Positions 8,106 to 15,693 of a stretch of DNA of 44,870 nt are shown in pieces (position 1 is the stretch's first letter; every line of letters begins with the position of its first letter). The notes beneath the pieces were generated by a model. The model was given only the letters and a program-made list of their open reading frames with translations, was not told the DNA's origin and did not search any database. The stretch lies in the NCBI GenBank assembly GCA_031284065.1, contig JAITAP010000026.1:1-44870 (forward strand), given 5' to 3'. The DNA is from Prevotellaceae bacterium. GTDB taxonomy: Bacteria > Bacteroidota > Bacteroidia > Bacteroidales > UBA932. A program made the translations under genes and the position numbers.

Positions 8106-9497
8106 GTGCAAAAACAAGCTCTTACACAAAAACAGCTCCAGCGGCTTTCGCCGTTGCAGCTCCAGCAAATAAAGTTGCTGGAGCTCTCCGTTATTGACCT
8201 TGACCAACGGGTGAATGAGGAGCTGGAGAACAACCCTGTGCTGGAGGAAGTAAAAAGCGACGCCTCGCCGGACGAGGAAGCCACCGCAAAAGCTTCAACC
8301 GAAAGCGAAGAAGACATACCCGCATACCGGCTGCGCGAAAGCAACAGCCAGCCGCGCGAAGGCCGCGACATGCAGCTTGTGGGACAGAACCGGCTTGGGT
8401 TTTACGAAATTATGCTCTCCCAGCTGGCGTTGCACCCCGTTGACGAACGCCAGCGCACAGCCGCAACATTCCTTATCGGCAGCATGGACAGCGACGGATA
8501 CCTGCGCCGTCCGCTCAACGAAATAGCCGACGACATGGCGTTTACCGAAAATCAAGTCGTGAGCGAGCAAGAGCTGGAGGATATGCTGCGCATGATACAG
8601 GACTTTGAGCCTGCCGGCGTTGGCGCGCGCAACCTGCAGGAGTGCCTGCTGCTTCAGCTCGACGCCAAAGAGGAGCAAAGCAAAAACGTGCAGCTGGCAA
8701 AAGTTGTCTTGCAGCGCACGTTTGGCGATTTTTCGGCTAAGAACTACGATAAAATTTGCGCCGAGCTTGGCATTTCGAGCCGGGAGCTGAGCGCTGCCGC
8801 TGCCGAAATAACCAAGCTCAACCCGCGACCCGGCGCCGGGCTGGGCGAAGAGGTGACGGATACCGCCCCACCCATCATACCCGATTTTGTGGTGGAGTAC
8901 AAAGACGGAGCGCTACAGCAATCCCTCACGTCGCGCCATACCCCGCAGCTGCGCGTAAGCCCGGAGTACATTACTTTCCTCAAAAGTCAGGCAAAAAACA
9001 AGGAGGCGCTGAGCTTTGTCCGCAAAAAAATCGACGACGCCCGCTGGTTTATCGACGCTATCCAGCGCAGGTGCATAACGCTCGGCATCGTGATGAACGA
9101 TATTGTGCAAAAGCAAAAGGATTTTTTTTCTACGGGCGACGAAACCAAGCTGCGACCTATGGTCATGCGCTCCGTAGCGAGCGATACGGGCTACGACCTG
9201 TCCACCATATCGCGCGTGGTGAGCAACAAGTACGTGCAAACAAACTTCGGAATATATCCGCTCAAATTTTTCTTTTCGGAATCCATGAAAACCGACGGCG
9301 GCGAGGAAGTCTCAAACCGCACGCTAAAAGTGATGATTAAAAAGCTCGTTGACGAAGAGGACAAATGCTTCCCGCTGAGCGACAAAGAAATTGCCGACAT
9401 TCTCAAGAAGCAGGGCTACATTATTGCCCGCCGCACCGTAGCAAAATACCGCGACATGATGCACATTCCGGTGGCGCGGATGAGAAGAGCCGGCTAA
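8106..9497 (+). CDS. rpoN: RNA polymerase sigma-54 factor
   Basis: This 463-residue protein is sigma-54, which directs RNA polymerase to -24/-12 promoters opened by enhancer-binding AAA+ activators. The Gln/Leu-rich activator-contact region I is at the N-terminus (about 1-45), followed by an acidic region II (about 45-80), the core-binding domain, the helix-turn-helix segment (DLSTISRVVSNKYVQT), and the diagnostic RpoN box ARRTVAKYR near residue 448. The start codon is a GTG at 8106; no better ATG lies nearby. The last 4 bases overlap the end of the convergent RNA ligase gene. The intergenic gap before it (7986-8105) contains imperfect inverted repeats of GCGAATAG-type sequence. No sigma-54 activator is visible in the window. 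Confidence 0.95.
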   Translation: MQKQALTQKQLQRLSPLQLQQIKLLELSVIDLDQRVNEELENNPVLEEVKSDASPDEEATAKASTESEEDIPAYRLRESNSQPREGRDMQLVGQNRLGFYEIMLSQLALHPVDERQRTAATFLIGSMDSDGYLRRPLNEIADDMAFTENQVVSEQELEDMLRMIQDFEPAGVGARNLQECLLLQLDAKEEQSKNVQLAKVVLQRTFGDFSAKNYDKICAELGISSRELSAAAAEITKLNPRPGAGLGEEVTDTAPPIIPDFVVEYKDGALQQSLTSRHTPQLRVSPEYITFLKSQAKNKEALSFVRKKIDDARWFIDAIQRRCITLGIVMNDIVQKQKDFFSTGDETKLRPMVMRSVASDTGYDLSTISRVVSNKYVQTNFGIYPLKFFFSESMKTDGGEEVSNRTLKVMIKKLVDEEDKCFPLSDKEIADILKKQGYIIARRTVAKYRDMMHIPVARMRRAG

Positions 9498-10144
9498 TCT
9501 CGAAAATCGCAGTGTTTTATTTTGGCAACAATGCGCTGCCCGCTCCGCGCCAGCAGGTCAACGACGGGCTTCAGCACCAAGCCTTCGGCGTCGTAATCTT
9601 TGTTCTCGGCAATGGTGGACTTGAACCCTTTTTTTACAAAATCAACCGCCTCCTGTAGCGTTCCGTAGCCCACAACGGGCACAATGGGGATGCCCAGCTG
9701 CTGCGCCAGCGCCTCGCAGTCGGCTCGCTTGAGCCACCAGATGCCTATCCTTACATCAAACAGGATAAACCCCACCCGGGTTCGCATGTAGTTGCCGCCC
9801 TTTTGGATTCGCATCCCGTAGCCCTCGCCGTAGAGCGTAACGCTCATTGGCTCGCTGCCCGAAGGCGGAAAAACTTGCCGCAGGAGCTCCGGCGTAAACT
9901 TCTCTTGCAGCATTTGCAGCAAGTGCTCCGGCGTATCCGCCTTGTCCGTTCGCCCGCCAAAGCGCACCTGCTCGCCGTCCCAGTGAATACGAATGTTGGT
10001 GCCGTCAACTTTCTCCGTCCACTCCCAGCGGTTGTCCTTCAGGTACTCAAATTCGGGCTGCGACCATTCGCCAACAATCATGCGCTTGCTGCCGCTGCTC
10101 ATGTCGCGCTTGTAAATGGTATTGATTTTTTGGTAAGTTGTCAT
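9494..10144 (-). CDS. RNA ligase, T4 Rnl2-like family
   Basis: This 216-residue nucleotidyltransferase should seal RNA ends through a covalent lysyl-AMP intermediate. Motif I is KVDGTN with Lys45 as the AMP-accepting residue. The motif III region includes LYGEGYG (105-110) and FILFDVR (about 127-133). Motif IV is AEGLVLKP (Glu187), and motif V is the KIK near residues 208-210. All catalytic elements of the PF09414 type are present. There is no extra C-terminal domain, so it is a minimal ligase. Likely roles are RNA repair or tRNA repair after nuclease damage, which is inference. A TATATTTG box on the minus strand (10172-10179) may drive it. It overlaps rpoN tail to tail by 4 bases. Confidence 0.85.
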   Translation of the reverse strand: MTTYQKINTIYKRDMSSGSKRMIVGEWSQPEFEYLKDNRWEWTEKVDGTNIRIHWDGEQVRFGGRTDKADTPEHLLQMLQEKFTPELLRQVFPPSGSEPMSVTLYGEGYGMRIQKGGNYMRTRVGFILFDVRIGIWWLKRADCEALAQQLGIPIVPVVGYGTLQEAVDFVKKGFKSTIAENKDYDAEGLVLKPVVDLLARSGQRIVAKIKHCDFRD

Positions 10145-10272
10145 CGTTGCATTTTACTTTTGTAACAGCTGCAAATATAGCAAAATAATCGCAGCTGCGG
10201 GCAACCCCCGAAGGGGAGCGGTGTTATTGTCCACAAATTTAGCAAAGAAATTCCTCGTAATTTTCCCCCAAT

Positions 10273-10345
10273 CCCCCTCAGTAGCGCAGCGTAAGGAAGA
10301 ATAAGGGCAAATGCGTCGGGGATGAAATCGGCGCTGCTAAGGGGG
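10273..10345. repeat. Imperfect intergenic inverted repeat
   Basis: CCCCCTCAGTAGCGC (10273-10287) pairs with GCGCTGCTAAGGGGG (10331-10345), 13 of 15 positions. The right arm and its preceding GATGAAATCGGC resemble bases 6098-6121. Nearby AATTCGTGGAC (about 10371) recurs in inverted form around 25360-25395. This is probably a dispersed palindromic repeat. Confidence 0.55.
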
Positions 10346-10421
10346 CTTTTTGGGGGCAAAAAATTCGTGCAATTCGTGGACAATATATTTTGTATCTTCG
10401 TACCCGAAAAAAAGTAAAAAA

Positions 10422-11864
10422 ATGGCGACCGAAGACATTATACAAAACATTACCGGCGGCGACTACAAATACGGCTTCACCTCCGACGTTGAGAGCGAGG
10501 TTATCCCCAAGGGGTTGAGCGAGGAGGTTGTGCGGCTCATTTCGGCAAAGAAAAGCGAACCGGCGTGGCTGCTTCGCTTTCGCCTCAACGCCTACCGCCG
10601 CTGGCTAAACATGCAAATGCCCACGTGGGCGCAGCTGCAAATCCCCCAAATCGACTACCAGAATATTATCTACTACGCCGCGCCCAAGCCTGCCGCCGCA
10701 AAAAAATCTATGGACGAGGTTGACCCCGCGCTGCGGGCTACGTTCGACAAGCTGGGCATCCCGCTCGAGGAGCAAAAGACGCTCGCAGGGGTGGCGGTTG
10801 ACGCGGTGATGGACAGCGTGTCGGTCAAAACGACGTTTAGCGCGGCGCTGGCGGAGAAAGGCATTATCTTTTGCTCGTTTGGCGAGGCGGTGCAGGAGCG
10901 TCCCGAGCTGGTGCAAAAGTATCTGGCTTCGGTGGTGCCGGTGGGCGACAACTTTTTTGCGGCGCTCAACTCGGCGGTTTTTAGCGACGGCTCGTTTTGC
11001 TACATTCCCGCAGGCGTGCGGTGCCCTATGGAGCTGTCGAGCTACTTTCGCATCAACGCGCGGGGCACGGGGCAGTTTGAGCGCACGCTCATTGTGGCGG
11101 AGGAGGGCAGCTACGTGTCGTACCTTGAGGGCTGCACCGCCCCGCAGCGCGACGAAAACCAGCTGCACGCCGCCGTAGTCGAAATTGTGGTGCTGAAAAA
11201 TGCGGAGGTGAAGTACTCTACGGTGCAAAACTGGTACCCGGGCGACAGGCAGGGGCGCGGCGGCGTCTTCAACTTTGTTACCAAGCGCGGCATTTGCAAG
11301 GGCAGCAACGCCAAGCTCTCGTGGGCGCAGGTCGAAACGGGCTCGGCCATCACGTGGAAGTACCCCAGCACCATCCTTCAGGGCGACGGCTCGTCGTCGG
11401 AGTTCTACTCGGTGGCGCTAACCAACAACTACCAGCAAGCCGACACGGGCGCTAAAATGATTCACACAGGCAAAAACACCAGCAGCCGCATCGTGAGCAA
11501 GGGCATATCGGCGGGGCACAGCCAAAATTCGTACCGGGGCATGGTTAAGGTGAGCAAAAATGCCGCCGGGGCGCACAACTTTTCGCAGTGCGACAGCCTG
11601 CTGCTCGGCGACAGGTGCGGTGCGCACACCTTTCCCCGCATTGAGGTAAACAACCCGTCGGCGGTGGTGGAGCACGAGGCGACAACCTCCAAAATTGGCG
11701 AAGACCAGCTGTTCTACTGCAACCAGCGCGGCATCTCCACCGAAGACGCCGTGGGGCTAATCGTGAACGGGTATGCGCGCGAGGTGCTCAACCGGCTGCC
11801 TATGGAGTTTGCAGTAGAGGCGCAAAAGCTGCTTCAGGTGAATTTGGAGGGGTGCGTGGGGTGA
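10422..11864 (+). CDS. sufB: Fe-S cluster assembly scaffold SufB
   Basis: This 480-residue protein is SufB, the scaffold part of the SufBCD complex that builds iron-sulfur clusters. The frame is open to 10350, but ATG at 10422 (MATEDIIQNITG) is the usual start. The N-terminal half carries KKSEPAWLLRFRLNAYRRW, followed by the beta-helix core with PAGVRCPMELSSYFR and the conserved ending HEATTSKIGEDQLFYCNQRG that includes the functional Cys. Length is normal. A weak -7 box (TATCTTCG, 10393-10400) precedes it. Oddly, sufC, sufD and sufS do not follow: the next gene is argB, so this sufB stands alone in the window. Confidence 0.95.
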   Translation: MATEDIIQNITGGDYKYGFTSDVESEVIPKGLSEEVVRLISAKKSEPAWLLRFRLNAYRRWLNMQMPTWAQLQIPQIDYQNIIYYAAPKPAAAKKSMDEVDPALRATFDKLGIPLEEQKTLAGVAVDAVMDSVSVKTTFSAALAEKGIIFCSFGEAVQERPELVQKYLASVVPVGDNFFAALNSAVFSDGSFCYIPAGVRCPMELSSYFRINARGTGQFERTLIVAEEGSYVSYLEGCTAPQRDENQLHAAVVEIVVLKNAEVKYSTVQNWYPGDRQGRGGVFNFVTKRGICKGSNAKLSWAQVETGSAITWKYPSTILQGDGSSSEFYSVALTNNYQQADTGAKMIHTGKNTSSRIVSKGISAGHSQNSYRGMVKVSKNAAGAHNFSQCDSLLLGDRCGAHTFPRIEVNNPSAVVEHEATTSKIGEDQLFYCNQRGISTEDAVGLIVNGYAREVLNRLPMEFAVEAQKLLQVNLEGCVG

Positions 11865-11949
11865 GGCGAATGTCGCTACGAGCCACAAGCGCCGCCTCTC
11901 CCCGCTCAGGAAGGCCTGCAAGGCAGCTACTCCGGCTGAAAAAAAATTG

Positions 11950-11980
11950 TTGCATGGTCAAAAAAGCTGTTGTATCTTTA
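11950..11980 (+). promoter_or_regulatory. Probable promoter of argB
   Basis: TTG at 11950-11952, then 20 bases, then TATCTTTA at 11973-11980 (one mismatch from TAnnTTTG). It lies 36 bases before the argB start. Confidence 0.5.
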
Positions 11981-12016
11981 TGGGTTGGAAATTTCAACAT
12001 CAAACGGTAACAGAAC

Positions 12017-12784
12017 ATGCTGAACATTGTAAAGGTAGGCGGAAACGTAATCGACGACGAGGCGCAGCTGGCGCAGCTCCTGAAAGATTTTTCCGCCATT
12101 CGCGGCTTCAAAATTTTGGTGCACGGAGGGGGCAAGCTGGCAACCAAGCTGTGCGACGCGCTGCACATCCCCACGCAGATGGTGGAGGGGCGGCGCGTAA
12201 CCGACGCCGAAACGCTCAAGGTGACGAGCATGGTGTACGCAGGCTGGATTAGCAAGAGCATCGTGGCCAAGCTGCACGCGCTGGGCTGCCAGTCCATCGG
12301 GCTGTCGGGCGCGGACGGCAACGCCATTCCCGCCGTCAGGCGCAGCCCCACGCCCATAGACTACGGCTTTGTGGGCGACGTTAGCCTTGTGCAAATCAAC
12401 ACAAGGTTCATACAGACCCTGATGGAGCAAGGGCTAACGCCGGTGTTTTCGGCAATTACGCACGACACGCACGGCACGCTGCTCAACAGCAACGCCGACA
12501 GCGTGGCTTCGTCGCTGGCCATCGCCATGAGCGACCTAATGCCCACGCGCCTCGTCTTTTGCTTTGAAAAGAACGGCGTGCTCCGCGACCCCGGCAACGA
12601 CGCCACCGCCATCCCCGAAATAACCCGCGAGCTGTACGAAGAGTACAAAGCCGAAGGCATTATCTCCGGCGGCATGATTCCCAAAGTTGACAGCGCGTTT
12701 AAGGCCATTGCGCATGGCGTAAAGGAAGTGATTATCAAGCACGCCAAGGCGCTGAACGCGGGAGGCGGAACTACGATACGGTGA
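12017..12784 (+). CDS. argB: Acetylglutamate kinase
   Basis: This 255-residue amino acid kinase phosphorylates N-acetylglutamate, the second step of arginine synthesis. The KVGGN motif is at the N-terminus (about 6-10), the substrate-binding VHGGGKLATKL near 34-44, and VSGSD-like nucleotide-binding segments follow. The region MVEGRRVTDAETLKV matches the family, as does the C-terminal GGMIPKVDSAFKAIAHGV block. There is no N-terminal extension typical of arginine-regulated hexameric forms, so it is probably the dimeric type. No other arg gene is present in the window, so the pathway genes are dispersed. Confidence 0.93.
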   Translation: MLNIVKVGGNVIDDEAQLAQLLKDFSAIRGFKILVHGGGKLATKLCDALHIPTQMVEGRRVTDAETLKVTSMVYAGWISKSIVAKLHALGCQSIGLSGADGNAIPAVRRSPTPIDYGFVGDVSLVQINTRFIQTLMEQGLTPVFSAITHDTHGTLLNSNADSVASSLAIAMSDLMPTRLVFCFEKNGVLRDPGNDATAIPEITRELYEEYKAEGIISGGMIPKVDSAFKAIAHGVKEVIIKHAKALNAGGGTTIR

Positions 12785-12845
12785 GGAGAGCCGGAGGTAG
12801 AATATTTTGCGTATATTTGCGGAGAAACAAATTAAGGCAAACAGT

Positions 12846-13076
12846 ATGACGACGATGAGCATTGATATTCTCAACAATGACGCGCTGCGTCTTTTGCGCG
12901 ATATGGAATACTTACGGCTTATCCGCGTGCGGACGGAAGCGGACGAAGGCCACAAACCCCAACAACGCCTGTCGGAACAATTTGCAGGCGCCCTGCATCT
13001 TTCCGACGAGCAGCACGAAGAATTTCAAACCGCGCTGAAAAGAAGCAGAAACGAATGGGAACGGGATATTTATTAG
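12846..13076 (+). CDS. Probable antitoxin of a VapBC-like module
   Basis: This protein of 76 residues starts at ATG 12846; an upstream in-frame ATG at 12807 is less likely because the TATATTTG box (12812-12819) lies between them. The N-terminus (MSIDILNNDALRLLRDMEYLRLIRV) resembles Bacteroidetes antitoxins that pair with PIN toxins, and the C-terminal tail (RSRNEWERDIY) is charged, as expected for a toxin-binding tail. The assignment depends strongly on context: a truncated PIN-domain toxin gene overlaps its last 22 bases. If right, this is an antitoxin that has outlived its toxin. A transcription repressor role is possible. Confidence 0.65.
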   Translation: MTTMSIDILNNDALRLLRDMEYLRLIRVRTEADEGHKPQQRLSEQFAGALHLSDEQHEEFQTALKRSRNEWERDIY

Positions 13077-13223
13077 ATTCCAATGTTATCATAGCTTTTT
13101 TCAATAGCAATTGCTTCGGCAGCTGCACTTTTCCTCAACTTAACATTGCTGACCCGAAACATAGATGATTTCAAGGCTATTCAAGGGTTAACGGTGGTAA
13201 ACCCCTGGAATATGCGTGAGTAA
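13055..13223 (+). pseudogene. VapC (PIN-domain) toxin, internally deleted
   Basis: ATG at 13055 begins MGTGYLLDSNVIIAFFNSN, the N-terminal strand of a PIN domain with its first catalytic Asp. Reading then changes frame: from about 13110 the sequence encodes IASAAALFLNLTLLTRN followed by IDDFKAIQGLTVVNPWNMRE and a stop at 13221-13223, which is the usual PIN C-terminus. About 75 middle residues are absent; the relic is 169 bases against roughly 400 for a full gene. In the starting frame translation stops at 13168. It is not expected to be an active ribonuclease. Confidence 0.8.
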
Positions 13224-13316
13224 GCGCGGAAAAATTTTATTCCCAAAGCACGAGAGCGAATTGTCCTGTAAAAACCTTGCTATTTCAAAATAATTTAGCC
13301 ATAAAAACCGCAAAAT

Positions 13317-14549
13317 ATGCAGCAAATAAAAATCGAAAATTTTGGTTCAATTAAATACGGATGCGTTGAAATTAACAAGGTTACGGTATTTATCGGGAAT
13401 CAGGGTTCGGGTAAAAGCGCTGTGGCAAAGCTAATATCTACCTTCAAGTGGATTGAAAAGGCATTGGTAAGAGGCGACTACGACAAGAAATGGTTTGAGC
13501 GCAAGGATACAAACCGTTTCAGAAATCAATTTTTACCATACCACAGGCTGGGTTCCGCCGACGCCAAAAAAGATGATACCTACCTAAAGCCTAACTCCGT
13601 GATAGATTATCAGGGCGACGCCTACCGTATCACGTACAGGGACGGCGCAATGTCAATTACCGAAAACGCAAGAGCAGCGTACCTTTTGCCGCAAATTATG
13701 TATGTTCCCGCCGAAAGAAATTTTTTGACTTATGTTAAAGATGCCGGAGAAATACGGCTGTCGGGCGCTTTGCGTGACTTTCATATCGAATATGGCAAAG
13801 CAAAAAACGAGCTGAAAGATTTATCTTTGCCGATTAATGAAATTGACGTTGAATATAACAAGCGGTACGATAATCTTTACCTGCGCGGCGGCAATTACAA
13901 AGTTGAAATAACCGAAGCCGCAAGCGGCTTTCAATCGTTTGTCCCTTTGTTTTTGGTTTCTTATTATTTGGCAAAATCTGTAAAAAAACAAAGCGAAAGC
14001 AAAGCAACTATGAGCAGCCAAGAGAAAGCGCGGTTTGAAAAGGGCGTACAGGAAATATGGCGTAACGCCAGCTTGACCGACGAGCAAAGAATGGTGGCGC
14101 TTTCCGCGCTATCTGCCAAGTTCGATAAGGCAATACTTATAAATATCGTCGAGGAGCCCGAACAAAATTTATTTCCGGCCTCGCAGTGGAAAATGCTGCA
14201 AAGCTTGCTGGCGTTTAACAACATGAACGATGGCAACAAGCTGATTTTGACTACTCACAGCCCGTACCTGATTGGCTACTTAACGTTGGCAGTAAAAGCG
14301 GGAAAGCTAAAATCGCTAATTAGCACGGAAAAGCAAAGGGAAAGCTTGAATGAAACAGTACCTCTTAGCTCGATTGTTAACGCAGGCGACCTATCTATTT
14401 ACGAGCTAAATGAAAAGGAGGGCACTGTTAAGCCGCTTGATACGTTTGACGGGCTTCCCTCTGACGAAAATGCGTTGAGCAACAAATTTGATGAAAGTAA
14501 CGATTTGTTTGCCAAATTATTAGAATTTCAGCAACAACATGAGCTATGA
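13317..14549 (+). CDS. AAA/ABC-type ATPase (OLD/RecF-like), probable defence ATPase
   Basis: This 410-residue P-loop ATPase belongs to the AAA_15/AAA_21 (SMC/OLD-like) group. The Walker A motif GNQGSGKS lies at 27-34, an ABC-signature-like ASGFQS at about 201-206, Walker B as IVEEPEQN with Glu279-Glu280, and the H-loop TTHSPYL at about 313-319. The middle (about 225-270) is Lys/Glu/Gln-rich and probably a coiled-coil insertion. No nuclease or TOPRIM domain is fused. The stop codon overlaps the start of the next gene (ATGA at 14546-14549), so translation is coupled. ATPases of this kind drive two-gene defence modules such as Septu and PARIS; that role is inference from architecture and the surrounding mobile debris. 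Confidence 0.85.
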   Translation: MQQIKIENFGSIKYGCVEINKVTVFIGNQGSGKSAVAKLISTFKWIEKALVRGDYDKKWFERKDTNRFRNQFLPYHRLGSADAKKDDTYLKPNSVIDYQGDAYRITYRDGAMSITENARAAYLLPQIMYVPAERNFLTYVKDAGEIRLSGALRDFHIEYGKAKNELKDLSLPINEIDVEYNKRYDNLYLRGGNYKVEITEAASGFQSFVPLFLVSYYLAKSVKKQSESKATMSSQEKARFEKGVQEIWRNASLTDEQRMVALSALSAKFDKAILINIVEEPEQNLFPASQWKMLQSLLAFNNMNDGNKLILTTHSPYLIGYLTLAVKAGKLKSLISTEKQRESLNETVPLSSIVNAGDLSIYELNEKEGTVKPLDTFDGLPSDENALSNKFDESNDLFAKLLEFQQQHEL

Positions 14550-15040
14550 GCTTTTTTGATTCCCCCAATCAGCGTGTATCCAGAAAAAAACGTTTCGGGC
14601 TTTGCGACGATGCGCCTCCCCCACATAAACCCGCCTTTCTTGACGAAGCCGACGGTAAGAAGTGGATTGCTGTAGTTCATAACGATTACTCCTACGACGT
14701 TTTGTTCGTTGCACTGGACAACAGCATAGCTTTAAGAAGACCCGACGGAAAGCCCGACAGGTGCAGCGATGGGCTTTTATCCTGTAACTCGACTGTCATT
14801 TTCGTGGAATTAACAACAAGAAAAGACAAGGATTGGAAAAAGGATAAAGAGGAGCAGCTGCGCATAACAATCCGGCATTTTGAGAACACGGAAGAAGCGC
14901 ACGGCTATGAAATCAAAAAGGCATACATTGCCAATAGCAGCTACCCGAAAGATAACACAAGGAATATGATACGGATGAATAATTTTTTTAAGGACACAAA
15001 GTATGTCCTGCGAATTGAAAATCGTATCGTGGTAGAGTAA
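14546..15040 (+). CDS. Small partner protein, candidate PD-(D/E)XK-like effector
   Basis: I do not recognise a named family for this 164-residue protein. It is translationally coupled to the ATPase by an ATGA overlap. Residues 70-115 read like a restriction-endonuclease-like core: Asp75 in CSDGLL, a strand TVIFVELTTRK with Glu88, and then a helix with KDKEEQLRITIRHF that includes Gln104. The usual ExK becomes ExT (Glu88-Leu-Thr90), with Arg92 and Lys93 close by, so catalysis is uncertain. The N-terminal 35 residues are basic and Pro-rich. The last 20 codons are duplicated at 17.03 kb. A nuclease effector controlled by the ATPase is the working idea; an inactive adaptor is also possible. Confidence 0.6.
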   Translation: MSFFDSPNQRVSRKKRFGLCDDAPPPHKPAFLDEADGKKWIAVVHNDYSYDVLFVALDNSIALRRPDGKPDRCSDGLLSCNSTVIFVELTTRKDKDWKKDKEEQLRITIRHFENTEEAHGYEIKKAYIANSSYPKDNTRNMIRMNNFFKDTKYVLRIENRIVVE

Positions 15041-15064
15041 ACAGAACACTCCAAATTCTTTTTT
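14979..15064. repeat. Direct repeat A (86 bp)
   Basis: These 86 bases cover the last codons of the small partner gene and its downstream flank. They match 17029-17114 at about 83 of 86 positions by eye; the mismatches are near 15048-15050 and 15058. The repeat ends exactly where the IS-like left end begins (15065). Confidence 0.85.
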
Positions 15065-15330
15065 ATGATTATCCGCAAAGCGGCCTCATTGAACATATCC
15101 GGTTCTTTGCGATAAAAAAATTGTAAAAAAATTCTTTTTATTTACATATATCATTCATATTCAGTATTTTCGTGGCGAAATAATTATAAAAATAACGGAT
15201 ATGAATATCGTTAAATTCAGCCGACGATATTGCGGTGAGCAGATTTTTGACCGATTGCTTGTGGCGGCTGTGTCATACAGCACTGATTTCAAGTCGAAAA
15301 TTTACAACAGGTCGCTTCGCGGATAATCAT
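15065..15330 (+). mobile_element. Internally deleted IS1595-type element
   Basis: The ends are 18-base inverted repeats, ATGATTATCCGCAAAGCG at 15065 and its complement (one mismatch) ending at 15330. Inside, ATG at 15201 opens a 41-residue frame to 15326. It begins MNIVKF, a common start of ISXO2-like transposases, and passes straight into the C-terminal segment FSRRYCGEQIFDRLL and KSKIYNRSLRG. The zinc ribbon and catalytic core are deleted. It is a MITE-like derivative that could only move if a full-length transposase exists elsewhere. No 8-bp target duplication is visible. Confidence 0.8.
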
Positions 15331-15339
15331 AAAACCATT

Positions 15340-15371
15340 TTTGCGGGTAAGGAAAAAAATCGCTACTTTTG
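15340..15371 (+). promoter_or_regulatory. Consensus promoter before the broken antitoxin
   Basis: TTTG (15340-15343), 20 bases, TACTTTTG (15364-15371). It matches the Bacteroidetes consensus exactly and precedes the ATG at 15390 by 18 bases. Confidence 0.7.
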
Positions 15372-15389
15372 CGCAAACTATAGAATGTT

Positions 15390-15479
15390 ATGCAGGTAGT
15401 ATCAACGCGAAAATTCAGGGCAAATCAAAAGGAATATTTTGAATTTGCCGAAAAAGAGTTGGTCCTTAGTGGCTCGTAA
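15390..15479 (+). pseudogene. Truncated Phd/YefM-family antitoxin
   Basis: The frame encodes 29 residues starting MQVVSTRKFRANQKEYFEFA, the well-known N-terminal DNA-binding segment of Bacteroidetes prevent-host-death antitoxins, and then stops at a TAA (15477-15479). Full-length relatives run to about 70-80 residues. The following 215 bases up to 15693 contain short open pieces (for example RKPIALYVPDDDGIL near 15484-15530) but no intact gene, and no toxin gene is seen next to it. Confidence 0.65.
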
Positions 15480-15693
15480 AAGTCGGAAGCCGATTGCTTT
15501 ATACGTTCCCGATGATGACGGTATTCTGTAAAAAGAAGCGTTTCAGGCTATTAAGGGGGTGGGCTGGACGAAGTTCGTAACAATCGGGCAGTTAAGATTG
15601 AAAATAGCGCAGATATACGGGCAGATACGCTGTAGAAGCTTCGCAAGAAGCCAAAAACATCTTTAGGAAATTCACAAGTCGGGCAGTAAGCCG

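Noticed and set aside
14979..15064. Direct repeats A and B as an ordinary IS1595 target-site duplication
   Set aside because: IS1595-family duplications are about 8 bp, while these repeats are 86 bp and include part of a coding sequence; another mechanism is needed.
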